NCBI GenBank assembly: GCA_964236465.1
Contig: CAXSBZ010000033.1
Location: forward strand, 1 to 34,999
Direction of reading: 5' to 3'
DNA length: 34,999 nt
Source of the DNA: Mucilaginibacter_A sp964236465
Lineage (GTDB): Bacteria; Bacteroidota; Bacteroidia; Sphingobacteriales; Sphingobacteriaceae
A model generated the notes under the pieces. It made no database searches. It worked only from the letters and a program-made list of their open reading frames with translations, and was not told the origin of the DNA. The position numbers and the translations under genes were made by a program. Each line of letters starts with the position of its first letter. Position 1 is the first letter of the stretch. Of this stretch, positions 16,433-25,106 are shown piece by piece.

Positions 16433-17353
16433 CTAATTAAAAGTGTGCCTGAATTCCAGCGGAGAAATCTGCATTTTACTTTTGAACAATTTGCTGAACG
16501 ATTGCGGATATTCAAACCCCAACTGGTAAGCAATTTCACCAACAGACAAAGAAGTAGTGGTTAAAATTTCTTTGGCTTTTTCAATCAGTTTATTGTGGAT
16601 GTGCTGCTGCGTACTTTGGCCAGTCAATGTTCGCAACAAATCACTCAAATAATTTGGCGAAACGTTTAAACTATCGGAAACAAACTGCACGGTTGGCAAA
16701 CCAAGTTCCTGCACTTTTCCATTGGTAAAATAATCCGACAACAGGTTTTCCAATTTCGCCAGCAAATCATTACTTGCATTTTTGCGGGTGATAAATTGCC
16801 TGTTGTAAAAGCGGTTGGCATAATTCAACAATAATTCGATGTGCGAAATCATTACATCCTGACTGTAGTTGTCAATATTGGCATAATATTCCTGCTCAAT
16901 ATTTTTCATGATCGAAGCAATCATCGTTTCTTCTCTGTCGGAAAGGAACAGTGCTTCGTTTACGGCATAAGAAAAGTAGCCGTAATCTTTAATGGTTTTG
17001 GCTAGCGAATAACTTTGAATAAAATCAGGATGGATGATAAGCCAATAGCCGGAAAGTTTTAAATCCTCCGTCAGTTCTGTGCTGATTACTTGCCCGGGCG
17101 AAAAAAAAGTCAGCACGCCTTCATCAAAATCGTAATAGTTTTGCCCATATTTCAGTTTGCCTTTAAAATCTTTTTTAATACAGATAGAATAGAAATTGTA
17201 AACCACACTTTTCAAACTTTCATCGGCAAAGCATTGTACATGATCAAAATTGATCACACTTACCAAAGGGTGTTCCGGTTTGGGCAAAGCCAAAATGCGG
17301 TGCATCTCAGAAACAGAATTGATAATATAAGGTTGTGCCATTGATTTTTTCAT
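16433..17353 (-). CDS. AraC-family regulator, cassette 1
   Basis: 306 residues from the ATG at 17351-17353; the two paralogues are 306 and 302 residues, which supports this start over 17383. An N-terminal sensor part contains LPKPEHPLVSVI and YDFDEG...FFSPGQV, both conserved in the paralogues. The C-terminal 100 residues form the double helix-turn-helix (NVSPNYLSDLLRTLTGQS, then LSVGEIAYQLGFEYPQSFSKLFKSK). It lies 75 nt after the aldo/keto reductase on the same strand, so the two are probably one transcript. It is paralogous to the genes at 23148 and 25333. The likely targets are the 21-bp-phased sites upstream of each cassette, including its own at 18502. Confidence 0.92.
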   Translation of the reverse strand: MKKSMAQPYIINSVSEMHRILALPKPEHPLVSVINFDHVQCFADESLKSVVYNFYSICIKKDFKGKLKYGQNYYDFDEGVLTFFSPGQVISTELTEDLKLSGYWLIIHPDFIQSYSLAKTIKDYGYFSYAVNEALFLSDREETMIASIMKNIEQEYYANIDNYSQDVMISHIELLLNYANRFYNRQFITRKNASNDLLAKLENLLSDYFTNGKVQELGLPTVQFVSDSLNVSPNYLSDLLRTLTGQSTQQHIHNKLIEKAKEILTTTSLSVGEIAYQLGFEYPQSFSKLFKSKMQISPLEFRHTFN

Positions 17354-17428
17354 CCGATAAAACAGTTGAATTAAGAAAATCAAGATAAGGAAAAATTTGG
17401 CAGCAATTCTTCCTTATCTCCTATTTAT

Positions 17429-18442
17429 TTATTGGTCGATGGTTGCCATCGTAGCGGCATCATAACGGTCGCCGGTAACCAAGCCCAACGGCACAACAGC
17501 TTCCAGGCTGTTTAATTCTGCTTCCGTTAATTTGATGCTGGCAGCCGCAATGTTTTGCTCCACGTATTTTTCGCGTTTGGTTCCCGGGATCGGAACGGCT
17601 CCTTTTGCAATCGTCCAGGCAATGGCAAGCTGCGATGCGGTGATACTCTTTTTATCGGCTATTTTTTGGATTTCGTTCAGCAAGTCCAGGTTTTTATAAA
17701 ATTGTTCTCCCTGAAAACGCGGGATCGACCGGCGAAAATCATTCTCCGGAAAATCATCCGGGCTTTTTATTTCTCCCGAAATAAAACCTCTGCCCAAAGG
17801 CGAATAAGCCACAAAACCAATCCCCAATTCTTTTAAGGTAGCTAAAATTCCGGCTTCTTCCACGCTTCTTTCAAACAAAGAATATTCGGTTTGTACCGCC
17901 GTTAAAGGATGAATTTGATGCGCTTTTTTGATCGTTACCGATGACACTTCCGAAAGGCCAATATAACCAACCTTGCCTTCTTTTACCAGTTCGCCCATCG
18001 CTTCCACGGTTTCTTCAATCGGCGTGTTTGGGTCGAGGCGGTGCAAATAATACAGATCGATATAATCCGTTCCCAGGTTTTTGAGCGAACGTTCTAACGC
18101 TTTTTTTACATACCCTTTTTTGCCGTTGATCTGCCAAGTCAACTGTTCGTTGTCGTCAATTTCAAAACCAAACTTTGTGGCGATGATGTATTTATCCCGG
18201 TTTCCTTTGATGGCTTTGGCAATTACTCTTTCGTTTTCCAACGGGCCGTATAAATCGGCCGTATCTAAAAAGTTGCCGCCCAACTCTAACGAGCGGTGAA
18301 TAGTGGCGATAGATTCTGCTTCATCTGCCTCGCCATAAATGTCGAAATGAGCAATTTTGGTCATGCCCATACAGCCCAAACCGATTAACGGAACAACCAA
18401 TCCCTGGCTGCCTAATTTTGTTTTTTCAATAGTGTTCATCAT
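17429..18442 (-). CDS. Aldo/keto reductase, cassette 1
   Basis: 337 residues; either of two adjacent ATG codons (18440-18442 or 18437-18439) could start it. The AKR tetrad is Asp60, Tyr65, Lys90 and His134. Family segments include GLGCMGM (22-28), FLDTADLYG, GYIGLSEVS, AVQTEYSLFERS and the cofactor-binding VPIPGTKR. It resembles the AKR13/YakC-like branch and is not close to the YghZ-type enzyme at 912. It is a cytoplasmic NADPH-dependent reductase of aldehydes, ketones or similar electrophiles. It is followed by an AraC regulator gene and preceded by that regulator's predicted operator. Confidence 0.92.
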   Translation of the reverse strand: MMNTIEKTKLGSQGLVVPLIGLGCMGMTKIAHFDIYGEADEAESIATIHRSLELGGNFLDTADLYGPLENERVIAKAIKGNRDKYIIATKFGFEIDDNEQLTWQINGKKGYVKKALERSLKNLGTDYIDLYYLHRLDPNTPIEETVEAMGELVKEGKVGYIGLSEVSSVTIKKAHQIHPLTAVQTEYSLFERSVEEAGILATLKELGIGFVAYSPLGRGFISGEIKSPDDFPENDFRRSIPRFQGEQFYKNLDLLNEIQKIADKKSITASQLAIAWTIAKGAVPIPGTKREKYVEQNIAAASIKLTEAELNSLEAVVPLGLVTGDRYDAATMATIDQ

Positions 18443-18501
18443 TTTAGTTTTTGGAGATCATTTTCTGATACAAATGTGAGCAGATTTTGCAGGGGAAAAA
18501 A

Positions 18502-18531
18502 TAGCCGAATCTCTTGTTGTTGTATCCAAAA
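18502..18531 (-). promoter_or_regulatory. Predicted AraC operator 1: two direct half-sites 21 bp apart
   Basis: On the plus strand, TAGCCGAAT (18502-18510) and TATCCAAAA (18523-18531) start 21 bp apart, 60-89 bp before the reductase start codon. The same pair occurs at 25107 and 27265. Of the three, this one has diverged most. Confidence 0.65.
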
Positions 18532-18570
18532 TGAGGAACAGGAAATTACCGGATTTTGTAAGAATAGTAA

Positions 18571-18589
18571 ATGCTTCTTTTATCACCTA
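18571..18589 (-). repeat. Dispersed motif copy ATGCTTCTTTTATCACCTA
   Basis: Reverse copy in the divergent gap between the cassette 1 operator and the helicase promoter. It has the same CACCTA flank as the copies at 1947, 23014 and 27391. Confidence 0.75.
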
Positions 18590-18634
18590 AAATATCGTGA
18601 ACCGGAAGCACAGGTCGAAACTTAATATTTACCT

Positions 18635-18642
18635 TAACTTTG
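18635..18642 (+). promoter_or_regulatory. -7 box TAACTTTG for the helicase gene
   Basis: Exact TAnnTTTG match 18 nt before the ATG at 18661. No convincing -33 element was found. Confidence 0.45.
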
Positions 18643-18660
18643 GCTTCAACCTAAAAGATC

Positions 18661-19962
18661 ATGATCAAACAAGCCCTGGCCAACCTCCACATAAATGCCT
18701 TGAACGAAATGCAGCAGGCCGCAATTGCAGCTGCCAAAAAAGGCGATGTCATCCTGCTTTCGCCCACCGGCTCGGGGAAAACGCTTGGCTTTTTGCTGCC
18801 GCTGCTGGGTTTGCTTCAGTCGGATATTGCAACGGTACAGGCATTGATCCTGGTGCCGTCGCGCGAGCTGGCTTTGCAAATTGAGCAAGTTTTCAAAACG
18901 ATCGGCAGCGGTTTTAAGGTGAATTGCTGTTATGGCGGCCATCCGGTGAAAATCGAGCTGAACAATTTGTCGCAGCCGCCCGCTGTTTTAATTGGTACGC
19001 CGGGCCGGATTGCCCATCATTTGCGCAGGCATACTTTTGATACCGAAACCATCCGTACACTGGTGCTGGATGAGTTTGACAAAGCACTGGAATTTGGTTT
19101 TCAGGAAGATATGGCTTTCATTATCAAGCAAATGCCTTCCATCCAAAAACGAATCCTGACCTCGGCCACAAAAATGGATGAAATTCCGGCTTTTACCGGG
19201 ATCAATAAACCGGTTGTGCTGGATTTCCTTCAACATAGTGCTTCGGCACCAGACCTGAAACAGAAAATGGTTTTGGCAGATGCTGCCGATAAATTGGATG
19301 CACTTTTTGCGCTGATCTGTAAAATTGGCAATGAGGCTACGCTCGTTTTTTGCAACCATCGGGAAGCTGTGGAGCGCATCAGTGATTTGCTTTGGGAACG
19401 CGGTTTGCCCAACGGAATTTTCCATGGCGGTATGGAGCAGGACGACCGCGAACGGGCTTTGCTCAAATTCAGGAATGGCAGTCACCATATATTAATCACC
19501 ACAGACCTGGCTTCGCGCGGTTTAGATATACCTGATATTGAACACATTGTACATTATCAGCTGCCGCACAACGAAGAAGCTTTTACGCACCGCAACGGCC
19601 GTACAGCAAGGATGCACGCCAAAGGAACTTCTTATTTATTGCTGATGCCAGATGAGAAACCTGCTTATTTAAAAGAGCTGCCGGAAGCAGAAGTGTTGCC
19701 CGAAAAACCCAAGATACCGCAGCCTTCGCCCTGGATGACGCTTTACATTGCTGCCGGCAAAAAAGACAAGGTAAACAAAGTAGATGTGGTAGGTTTGCTG
19801 CTGCAAAAAGGCGGGTTGGCCAAAGTGGATTTGGGCTTGATCGAGGTGCTGGATTATGCGGCTTATGCGGCTATCAACCGAAATAAAATTGAACAAACCG
19901 TTGCTTTGGTGAAAGCGGAAAAAATCAAAAACAAAAAAGTAAAAATCGAGATTTCAAAGTAA
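18661..19962 (+). CDS. DEAD-box RNA helicase with DEFD motif II and a DbpA-like C-terminal domain
   Basis: 433 residues. Motifs in order are a Q-motif-like LNEMQQAAI (14-22), SPTGSGKT (34-41), PSRELALQ, TPGR (113-116), DEFD (137-140) in place of DEAD, SAT (168-170), then in the second RecA domain FCNHREAVE, GGMEQDDRE, TTDLASRGLDIP and HRNGRTAR. The last 75 or so residues (WMTLYIAAGKKDKVNKVDVV...KVKIEISK) resemble the DbpA RNA-binding domain that targets 23S rRNA. A ribosome-assembly or RNA-remodelling role is therefore likely, although the protein is slightly shorter than E. coli DbpA. It is cytoplasmic, with its own -7 box, and ends 22 nt before the DUF1456 gene. Confidence 0.92.
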   Translation: MIKQALANLHINALNEMQQAAIAAAKKGDVILLSPTGSGKTLGFLLPLLGLLQSDIATVQALILVPSRELALQIEQVFKTIGSGFKVNCCYGGHPVKIELNNLSQPPAVLIGTPGRIAHHLRRHTFDTETIRTLVLDEFDKALEFGFQEDMAFIIKQMPSIQKRILTSATKMDEIPAFTGINKPVVLDFLQHSASAPDLKQKMVLADAADKLDALFALICKIGNEATLVFCNHREAVERISDLLWERGLPNGIFHGGMEQDDRERALLKFRNGSHHILITTDLASRGLDIPDIEHIVHYQLPHNEEAFTHRNGRTARMHAKGTSYLLLMPDEKPAYLKELPEAEVLPEKPKIPQPSPWMTLYIAAGKKDKVNKVDVVGLLLQKGGLAKVDLGLIEVLDYAAYAAINRNKIEQTVALVKAEKIKNKKVKIEISK

Positions 19963-19966
19963 ATTT

Positions 19967-19986
19967 TAGGCCGATAAAAACAGTAT
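19967..19986 (+). repeat. Dispersed motif copy TAGGCCGATAAAAACAGTAT overlapping a start codon
   Basis: Full-length ACAGTAT version that fills the helicase-DUF1456 gap. Its last two bases are the A and T of the DUF1456 ATG (19985-19987). Confidence 0.75.
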
Positions 19987-20206
19987 GAGCAACAACGACA
20001 TCATGAAAAAGCTACGTGTAGCCATGAAATTTACCGATGATGATATTATTAAAGTGCTGGATCTGGCCAATTTCAGGATCACCAAAACGGAGATCAGCGC
20101 GATATTTCGCAAAGAGGACCACCCGAATTTTAAGCCTTGCGGCGATCAGATTTTACGCAATTTTTTGAACGGCCTGATCATCCATCAGCGCGGGCCGAAA
20201 ACCTGA
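19985..20206 (+). CDS. DUF1456 protein with a single repeat (half of YehS)
   Basis: 73 residues. The sequence (NNDIMKKLRVAMKF.DDDIIKVLDLANFRITKTEI, then EDHPNFKPCGDQILRNFLNGL) matches the second half of E. coli YehS, which is about 156 residues with two such repeats. So this is a one-repeat form, complete with start and stop, not an obvious truncation. The function of the family is unknown. It probably shares a transcript with the helicase 22 nt upstream, which suggests an RNA-related context. Confidence 0.85.
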   Translation: MSNNDIMKKLRVAMKFTDDDIIKVLDLANFRITKTEISAIFRKEDHPNFKPCGDQILRNFLNGLIIHQRGPKT

Positions 20207-20250
20207 ATGCTGCTTTTATCGACCCAAAAAACACCTCTTAAAAGAAGCAT
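20207..20250. repeat. Inverted pair of the dispersed motif after the DUF1456 stop
   Basis: ATGCTGCTTTTATCGACC (20207-20224) begins at the base after the stop codon, and CTTAAAAGAAGCAT (20237-20250) follows in the opposite orientation. The short hairpin could end the helicase-DUF1456 transcript. Confidence 0.6.
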
Positions 20251-20296
20251 TGTGCTGATGCAATAAACAACATTGTGCTGACACCAATTATTTGCA

Positions 20297-21526
20297 GTGT
20301 ACATCGATTTATTTAGTTTTGATGCTTACCCGAATGCTGCCGCTGCAATAATGAACGAAATCATCATCAATACGTTTGACGGGAATATCCCGGAGCCAAC
20401 TTACCAGGCGGCACGGATTGCTTCCCCGGCTGTAACAGATCATTTTGAACAGCATTTTTCTGCCGCCCGCCACAATGGTACACTGCATCTGGCACCTGAG
20501 CCTTCTGTAAATGTGATTGAACGGATTATTGACGTAGCTTTCTGGGCCAGTTTGGGCCGGGAAGAAGGCCACTCGCCCAAAATTTCACTGGCTTTTTTGC
20601 CGCCTGAAATGGCTGGTACGCCGATGGTTTTCAAGCATCATTTGCCTTTTCAAACCAGTACACTCACTAAACTGGCACCTGCTGTGGAGCGGCCAGGCAT
20701 CCATTTGGGGGTTTGGCTGGAAAATGGCGAATTGTTTTTGTGGGGAACGACGCGCGAAATCCCGGGTTTGTGTTTTGTGCTGGAAGTGGTAGAACCGGGT
20801 TTGCTGGTTGTAAAACACCGCCGGATTGACGGCATGGGCAAATTTGTGAATGTGGCCACTTTAAAAGGCGACCAGATTAAGGTTGTGGACGAACAAAGCC
20901 GCAACGCAGCAGACCGGCCGCCGATCATCAGTTCGCTGTTGGGTTTCACGTCTCCTTACAGCGATGTGGATTCGGTCAATATTTTGGTGCAGCTGGCCGC
21001 TTCCATGCGTGCGCACGGCCGGGGCGGCGCGCTACTGGTGGTGCCTGCGGATACAGAAGAATGGAAAGATTCTATCATTCAGCCCATTACGTATCCGGTT
21101 TTGTCGGCTTTTTCGGGCTTGTCGGATTTGATGAACCTAAACGATCAGGAAGAGAACCAGATGCTTTGGCACAGTTTGCTGCGGCAAGCGGTGGACAGCG
21201 TGGGCGGTTTAACGGCGGTTGACGGTGCAACGATCATCAATGAGCGGCATGAGTTGCTGGCTTTTGGTGCCAAAATCGGCCGTTCCTGGAAAAGCAAACG
21301 TGTAGATCAAATCGTGATTACCGAACCGATTATCGGCAGTGCGGCCAGCGTGATCCATCCGGCAACGCTGGGCGGCACGCGTCATCTTTCGGCCGCGCAG
21401 TTTGTGTTTGATCAGCGCGATGCCGTTGCTTTAGTGGCCTCGCAGGATGGCCGTTTTACGATTTTTGCCTGGTCTCCTCGGGAAGAAATGGTCCATGCGC
21501 ACCAAATCGATATTTTGCTACTGTAA
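20297..21526 (+). CDS. DACNV-type sensor protein with a DisA/DAC-like C-terminal domain
   Basis: 409 residues if GTG at 20297 is the start; ATG at 20351 is the alternative, but the YPNAAAA segment it would remove looks like part of the N-terminal domain. Residues 1-200 resemble the putative sensor domain called DACNV. The C-terminal 180 residues look like a diadenylate-cyclase fold: AVDGATIINERHELLAFGAKI with the DGA motif (309-311), and GGTRHLSAAQFVFDQRDAVALVAS with RHL (362-364) where active DAC enzymes have RHR. So it may make or bind c-di-AMP-like nucleotides, or be a catalytically changed relative. No membrane helix is seen. The GC content is clearly higher than in the next gene. Confidence 0.75.
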   Translation: MYIDLFSFDAYPNAAAAIMNEIIINTFDGNIPEPTYQAARIASPAVTDHFEQHFSAARHNGTLHLAPEPSVNVIERIIDVAFWASLGREEGHSPKISLAFLPPEMAGTPMVFKHHLPFQTSTLTKLAPAVERPGIHLGVWLENGELFLWGTTREIPGLCFVLEVVEPGLLVVKHRRIDGMGKFVNVATLKGDQIKVVDEQSRNAADRPPIISSLLGFTSPYSDVDSVNILVQLAASMRAHGRGGALLVVPADTEEWKDSIIQPITYPVLSAFSGLSDLMNLNDQEENQMLWHSLLRQAVDSVGGLTAVDGATIINERHELLAFGAKIGRSWKSKRVDQIVITEPIIGSAASVIHPATLGGTRHLSAAQFVFDQRDAVALVASQDGRFTIFAWSPREEMVHAHQIDILLL

Positions 21527-21741
21527 AAGAAGAGTGGTTTTTGGATTATTTATATATGTTGTTTTTGTTGCATACAATTGCTCATTTTACTAAAAGCATC
21601 ATTTAAAGTAAATGAAACTCTTCTCTTCAAAAAGAGGGCATTATATTTTATGCAAGTAAAAATATTTTCTAAAAATTAGGAAGGCATATAAAAAGGGTAT
21701 TTTTAGCTAAATTCCTATTATTTTACAGCAAACAGATTAGG

Positions 21742-22908
21742 ATGACAATTATAAAAAGTAATAGAGACTACGTCAAACCTACAACAACCATTTTACTATT
21801 TATTTTGATGCTATTGCGATTTCATATATATGCACAAACTCTTGTAGTAAAAAGTAAGCTGTTTAAATCTGATGTTTCCCTAAACGTTCAATCGAAGCTG
21901 TTGCAAGCATTAGACACATTAATGTATAAGATTGATAAAGACAGGTCTTTGTCTGAAATTGATTCTAATGGTGCTTCACTTACTAATTCTATTTTTGGTA
22001 CGATAAAAGGAATTGGATTTTATGGAATTCCTAAAGATGACTCTTTATACTTTCCCCAACTCATTAATCTGCATGCTATTGCCGATAATCAATACTCAAT
22101 TTCTATTGCCTACATTGGCAATAATACCTTAAAAGCAATAATAGATTTTGAAGCCCAAATAAATCACGACCATATTACATTTTCTATCCCTTTGTTTTAT
22201 TTGACTGAGAAATGGAAAATCCAAAAAGTTGGTGATATAACTTATCATTACTCCGATAATATAAATTTGGCGCGTGCTAAAAAATTCAATTTAAATAATA
22301 CCCTTATTGCTGAAAAGCTAGGTTTACGGCCGGATAAATTTGAGTTTTACTTAGTGGACAATTACCAGGAGATATTAAAACTTTTAGGTTATTCCTATGA
22401 TAGCGAAACGGCCGGTCACGAAACGGATGGTTTTGGTATCAGTAATGGATATATATTCTCCATTATGCACAATGAAGACTTTTCACATGATACATTTCAT
22501 TATTATGCTGAAAAAGTAAGAACCCATCCCAGGAATAGTGCTGCAGAGGAAGGCATAGCTTACAGTTGGGGTAATGCTTATTACACTGACAGGAATGGTG
22601 AAATGATCAATCAAAGGCAGCTTGTCAAATTACTGAAGATATATTTACAACAATATCCCAATACCAGCTTGTTTGAATTATTCAATAAGAACCCTTTAAT
22701 ATTTCCGGCAAAAACTAAAGTACGTTCATTTATTGCCAGCATAATCAGTGATGAAGTGGAACAGCGTAAAGGCATAATGGGTATCAAAGCCCTTATTGAC
22801 TGTGGCCGTGGAGACGATAATTATTTTAAGGTAGTTAATGAATTGATTGGTATTAACCCAACTAATTTCGATGTTGAACTGAATAAGTTGTTAAATAAAT
22901 ATAACTAA
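21742..22908 (+). CDS. AT-rich exported protein with a zincin-like HDxxH...E pattern, unknown family
   Basis: 388 residues. The N-terminus has a hydrophobic stretch (TTTILLFILMLLRFHIYAQ, about 14-32) that reads as a signal peptide or anchor. I do not recognise a named family. In the C-terminal half, HDTFH (249-253) is followed 16 residues later by Glu270 in EEGIAYSWG, the layout of gluzincin peptidases (HExxH...EG) except that the catalytic Glu is Asp. Base composition is markedly AT-rich compared with the gene before it, which may mean transfer or simply a different selective regime. The upstream 215 bp show only a partial motif at the preceding stop and AT-rich DNA. Confidence 0.75.
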   Translation: MTIIKSNRDYVKPTTTILLFILMLLRFHIYAQTLVVKSKLFKSDVSLNVQSKLLQALDTLMYKIDKDRSLSEIDSNGASLTNSIFGTIKGIGFYGIPKDDSLYFPQLINLHAIADNQYSISIAYIGNNTLKAIIDFEAQINHDHITFSIPLFYLTEKWKIQKVGDITYHYSDNINLARAKKFNLNNTLIAEKLGLRPDKFEFYLVDNYQEILKLLGYSYDSETAGHETDGFGISNGYIFSIMHNEDFSHDTFHYYAEKVRTHPRNSAAEEGIAYSWGNAYYTDRNGEMINQRQLVKLLKIYLQQYPNTSLFELFNKNPLIFPAKTKVRSFIASIISDEVEQRKGIMGIKALIDCGRGDDNYFKVVNELIGINPTNFDVELNKLLNKYN

Positions 22909-22927
22909 AACGTTGACTTACTATGTG

Positions 22928-23102
22928 CTTTTCAAAAAACTTATTTACCACAATTCGATAATGAAAATTGCTATTTAAAAATGAAACAGCAGAGTATCTT
23001 ATAGTTGAGTTCCGTGCTTCTTTTATCACCTAAAAATTGGCAAGCATTTGGTTGATTTAGATTGATGCAGACACCAATTTTTATAGGGTAAAAGAAGCAT
23101 TG
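22928..23102. repeat. About 180-bp direct repeat, left copy
   Basis: Aligns along its length with 27305-27486 at roughly 75-80 percent identity by eye, including long identical stretches (TCTTTTATCACCTAAAAATT, ATTGATGCAGACACCA). It contains a pair of dispersed motifs in inverted orientation, at 23014-23032 and 23082-23100. It lies between the exported protein gene and the AraC gene of cassette 2. Confidence 0.8.
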
Positions 23103-23147
23103 GCGTTTTTTTCTATTAGCCTCAAAGTGTTTGCGGTAGTAATTTTG

Positions 23148-24068
23148 TCAGTTAAAGGATTGCCTAAACGCTATAGGCGAAAGATTGGTTTTTGTTTTGA
23201 ACAACTTGCTGAATGACTGCGGATGTTCAAAACCTAATTCATAAGCAATTTCACTTATTGATAAATTGGTAGTCGATAATTTTTCTTTGGCCTTCACGAT
23301 AAGTTTTTCGTGAATGATTTGTTGAGTGTTTTGACCGGTCGTTGTTTTAAGCAAGCCTCTTAAATAGCTGGGTGAAATATTTAATTTCTCCGAAATATAT
23401 TCAACAGTAGGCGATCCATTTTTTAATAGGTTTTCGCTGTTAAAACAATTAGTAAGCAAATCCTCTAATCGGCATAGAATTGTGTGACTGCTTTTTTTTC
23501 TGGTAATAAATTGCCGGTGATAAAATCTTTCGGAATAGTTAAGCAATACTTCAATTTGAGAAACAATAATATCCTTACTAAACTTATCAATATTTGCGTG
23601 ATATTCTTGTTGGATGTTTTTAAAAATCGATAGTATGTTTTTTTCTTCTTTAGCCGAAAGGTACAAGGCTTCGTTTATCGAATAATCAAAAAATTCATAT
23701 TGCTTTATATTTTTGGCCAAAGCAGTATTCCAAAGAAAATCCGGATGGATAAGTATCATCCATCCCGATGGTTTTAAGTCTTCACCTTTGTTGACCTCAA
23801 TCCCATAAACCTGGCCGGGTGACATAAAAGACATAATGCCTTCGTCAAAATCATATTTCTGCTGGCCATACTTAAACTTGGCATTAGCAACCCTTTTAAG
23901 AGCTATACAATAAAAATCAGTAACCAAACTTATTGGTTCATTGATAGATACATTTTTAATAGCTTCTAAATTTATCACACCGATTAACGGATGCTCTGGC
24001 TTAGGAAGCCCTGTAACCTGGTTGTATTGGCTTATTGTTTTAATTCTGTAAGGTTGCGTATTCGTCAT
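23148..24068 (-). CDS. AraC-family regulator, cassette 2
   Basis: 306 residues from the ATG at 24066-24068; the frame is open to 24119, but that would overlap the upstream gene and add an unmatched tail. It is clearly paralogous to the regulators at 16433 and 25333: GLPKPEHPLIGVI near the start, YDFDEGIMSFMSPGQV in the sensor, then NISPSYLRGLLKTTTGQN and LSISEIAYELGFEHPQSFSKLFKTK in the DNA-binding part. Position and the shared operator suggest it controls the NmrA-like gene 13 nt upstream and itself. It is more AT-rich than its cassette 1 relative. Confidence 0.92.
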   Translation of the reverse strand: MTNTQPYRIKTISQYNQVTGLPKPEHPLIGVINLEAIKNVSINEPISLVTDFYCIALKRVANAKFKYGQQKYDFDEGIMSFMSPGQVYGIEVNKGEDLKPSGWMILIHPDFLWNTALAKNIKQYEFFDYSINEALYLSAKEEKNILSIFKNIQQEYHANIDKFSKDIIVSQIEVLLNYSERFYHRQFITRKKSSHTILCRLEDLLTNCFNSENLLKNGSPTVEYISEKLNISPSYLRGLLKTTTGQNTQQIIHEKLIVKAKEKLSTTNLSISEIAYELGFEHPQSFSKLFKTKTNLSPIAFRQSFN

Positions 24069-24081
24069 TGTACAAGCATAA

Positions 24082-25056
24082 TTATTTTTCGTTGTAAGAT
24101 TCGGCAAATTCCTTTGCAAAATCTTTCATTTTTACTTTACCCAAAGTCGGCTTGTTCAAATAATAATCTTCAAACAATTTTCCAGAATGCATACTTGCGT
24201 TCATCTCGCTTAATCCTTGGGCAAGATTTGATGCCAACCCAAACTGTTTTAAAGCACTTAGCATTTGTTTGTCAGATGTCAGTACCCATTTTAAATAAGG
24301 TTTGCCAACAGCTGTGCCTAATGTACGTGCTACTTCATTGCAGGTGAGTTCTTCGCTTGCTACATAACGTACTTTTCTGCCAACTGAAGGTGTTGTTATT
24401 TCTTCAGCAATAGCAGAAGCAATATCTTTTGTAGAAACCCACGGTATTATATCATCGGTGCCATAATTAGACAATATTATTCCCTTTTTTCCTTGTATTA
24501 AACTGATAATGCCGTAATAACGAAGCGTTAACAGTTTGCCGATAAATCCTTCCAGAAAACCCTTTCCTTTTACCATATCCTTAAAATCAAATAAATTGTT
24601 GTAGAAACCAACAGGGCGAATATGTGTAATGGCTACATCGGACGGTAATTGTTGCAACGTTTTTTCCACCATGTGATGGAAAACAAGAACTCCGTTTCCT
24701 TTATCTAAATGTGCACCAATGCTACTGAGATGAACAACACGTTTTACGCCTGATTGACGGATGGCTTTGGCATAGTTATCAGCAAGTTTGCGGGCAGCTG
24801 CCATATAGTCAAGGTTAGGGTCGAAGTAATTGAACGGCGGAAGCATACAATACACGGCATCTGAACCAGTAAAAGTTGCCGAAAGAAAATCGGCATCTTC
24901 CAATAAGCCGATGGCAGCCGTAGCACCCAAGGCTTCAATTTCTTCCCGTTTTTCTGCTTTACTGCTGATAACGGTAACGGCATGGCCTTTTTGCATCAAC
25001 TCCTTTGTCAGTGGCCTGCTGATATTGCCTAATGAGCCTGTTACTATAATTTTCAT
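24082..25056 (-). CDS. NmrA-like NAD(P)-binding oxidoreductase (atypical SDR), cassette 2
   Basis: 324 residues. The N-terminal Rossmann segment is TGSLGNISRPL, with Ser in place of the third glycine of GxxGxxG. HLSSIGAH (about residues 110-117) replaces the usual catalytic Ser-Tyr-Lys arrangement, and no YxxxK is seen at the right place. This fits NmrA/QorB-like atypical SDRs, which reduce quinones or act as redox sensors. It is cytoplasmic, and is the first gene of the transcript with the AraC gene 13 nt downstream. The predicted operator is 51-80 bp before its ATG. Confidence 0.9.
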   Translation of the reverse strand: MKIIVTGSLGNISRPLTKELMQKGHAVTVISSKAEKREEIEALGATAAIGLLEDADFLSATFTGSDAVYCMLPPFNYFDPNLDYMAAARKLADNYAKAIRQSGVKRVVHLSSIGAHLDKGNGVLVFHHMVEKTLQQLPSDVAITHIRPVGFYNNLFDFKDMVKGKGFLEGFIGKLLTLRYYGIISLIQGKKGIILSNYGTDDIIPWVSTKDIASAIAEEITTPSVGRKVRYVASEELTCNEVARTLGTAVGKPYLKWVLTSDKQMLSALKQFGLASNLAQGLSEMNASMHSGKLFEDYYLNKPTLGKVKMKDFAKEFAESYNEK

Positions 25057-25106
25057 TTTTCTGTTGTTTTATGTTGCAAAGGTGCGCAACAGTCAAAAAA
25101 CAGATA

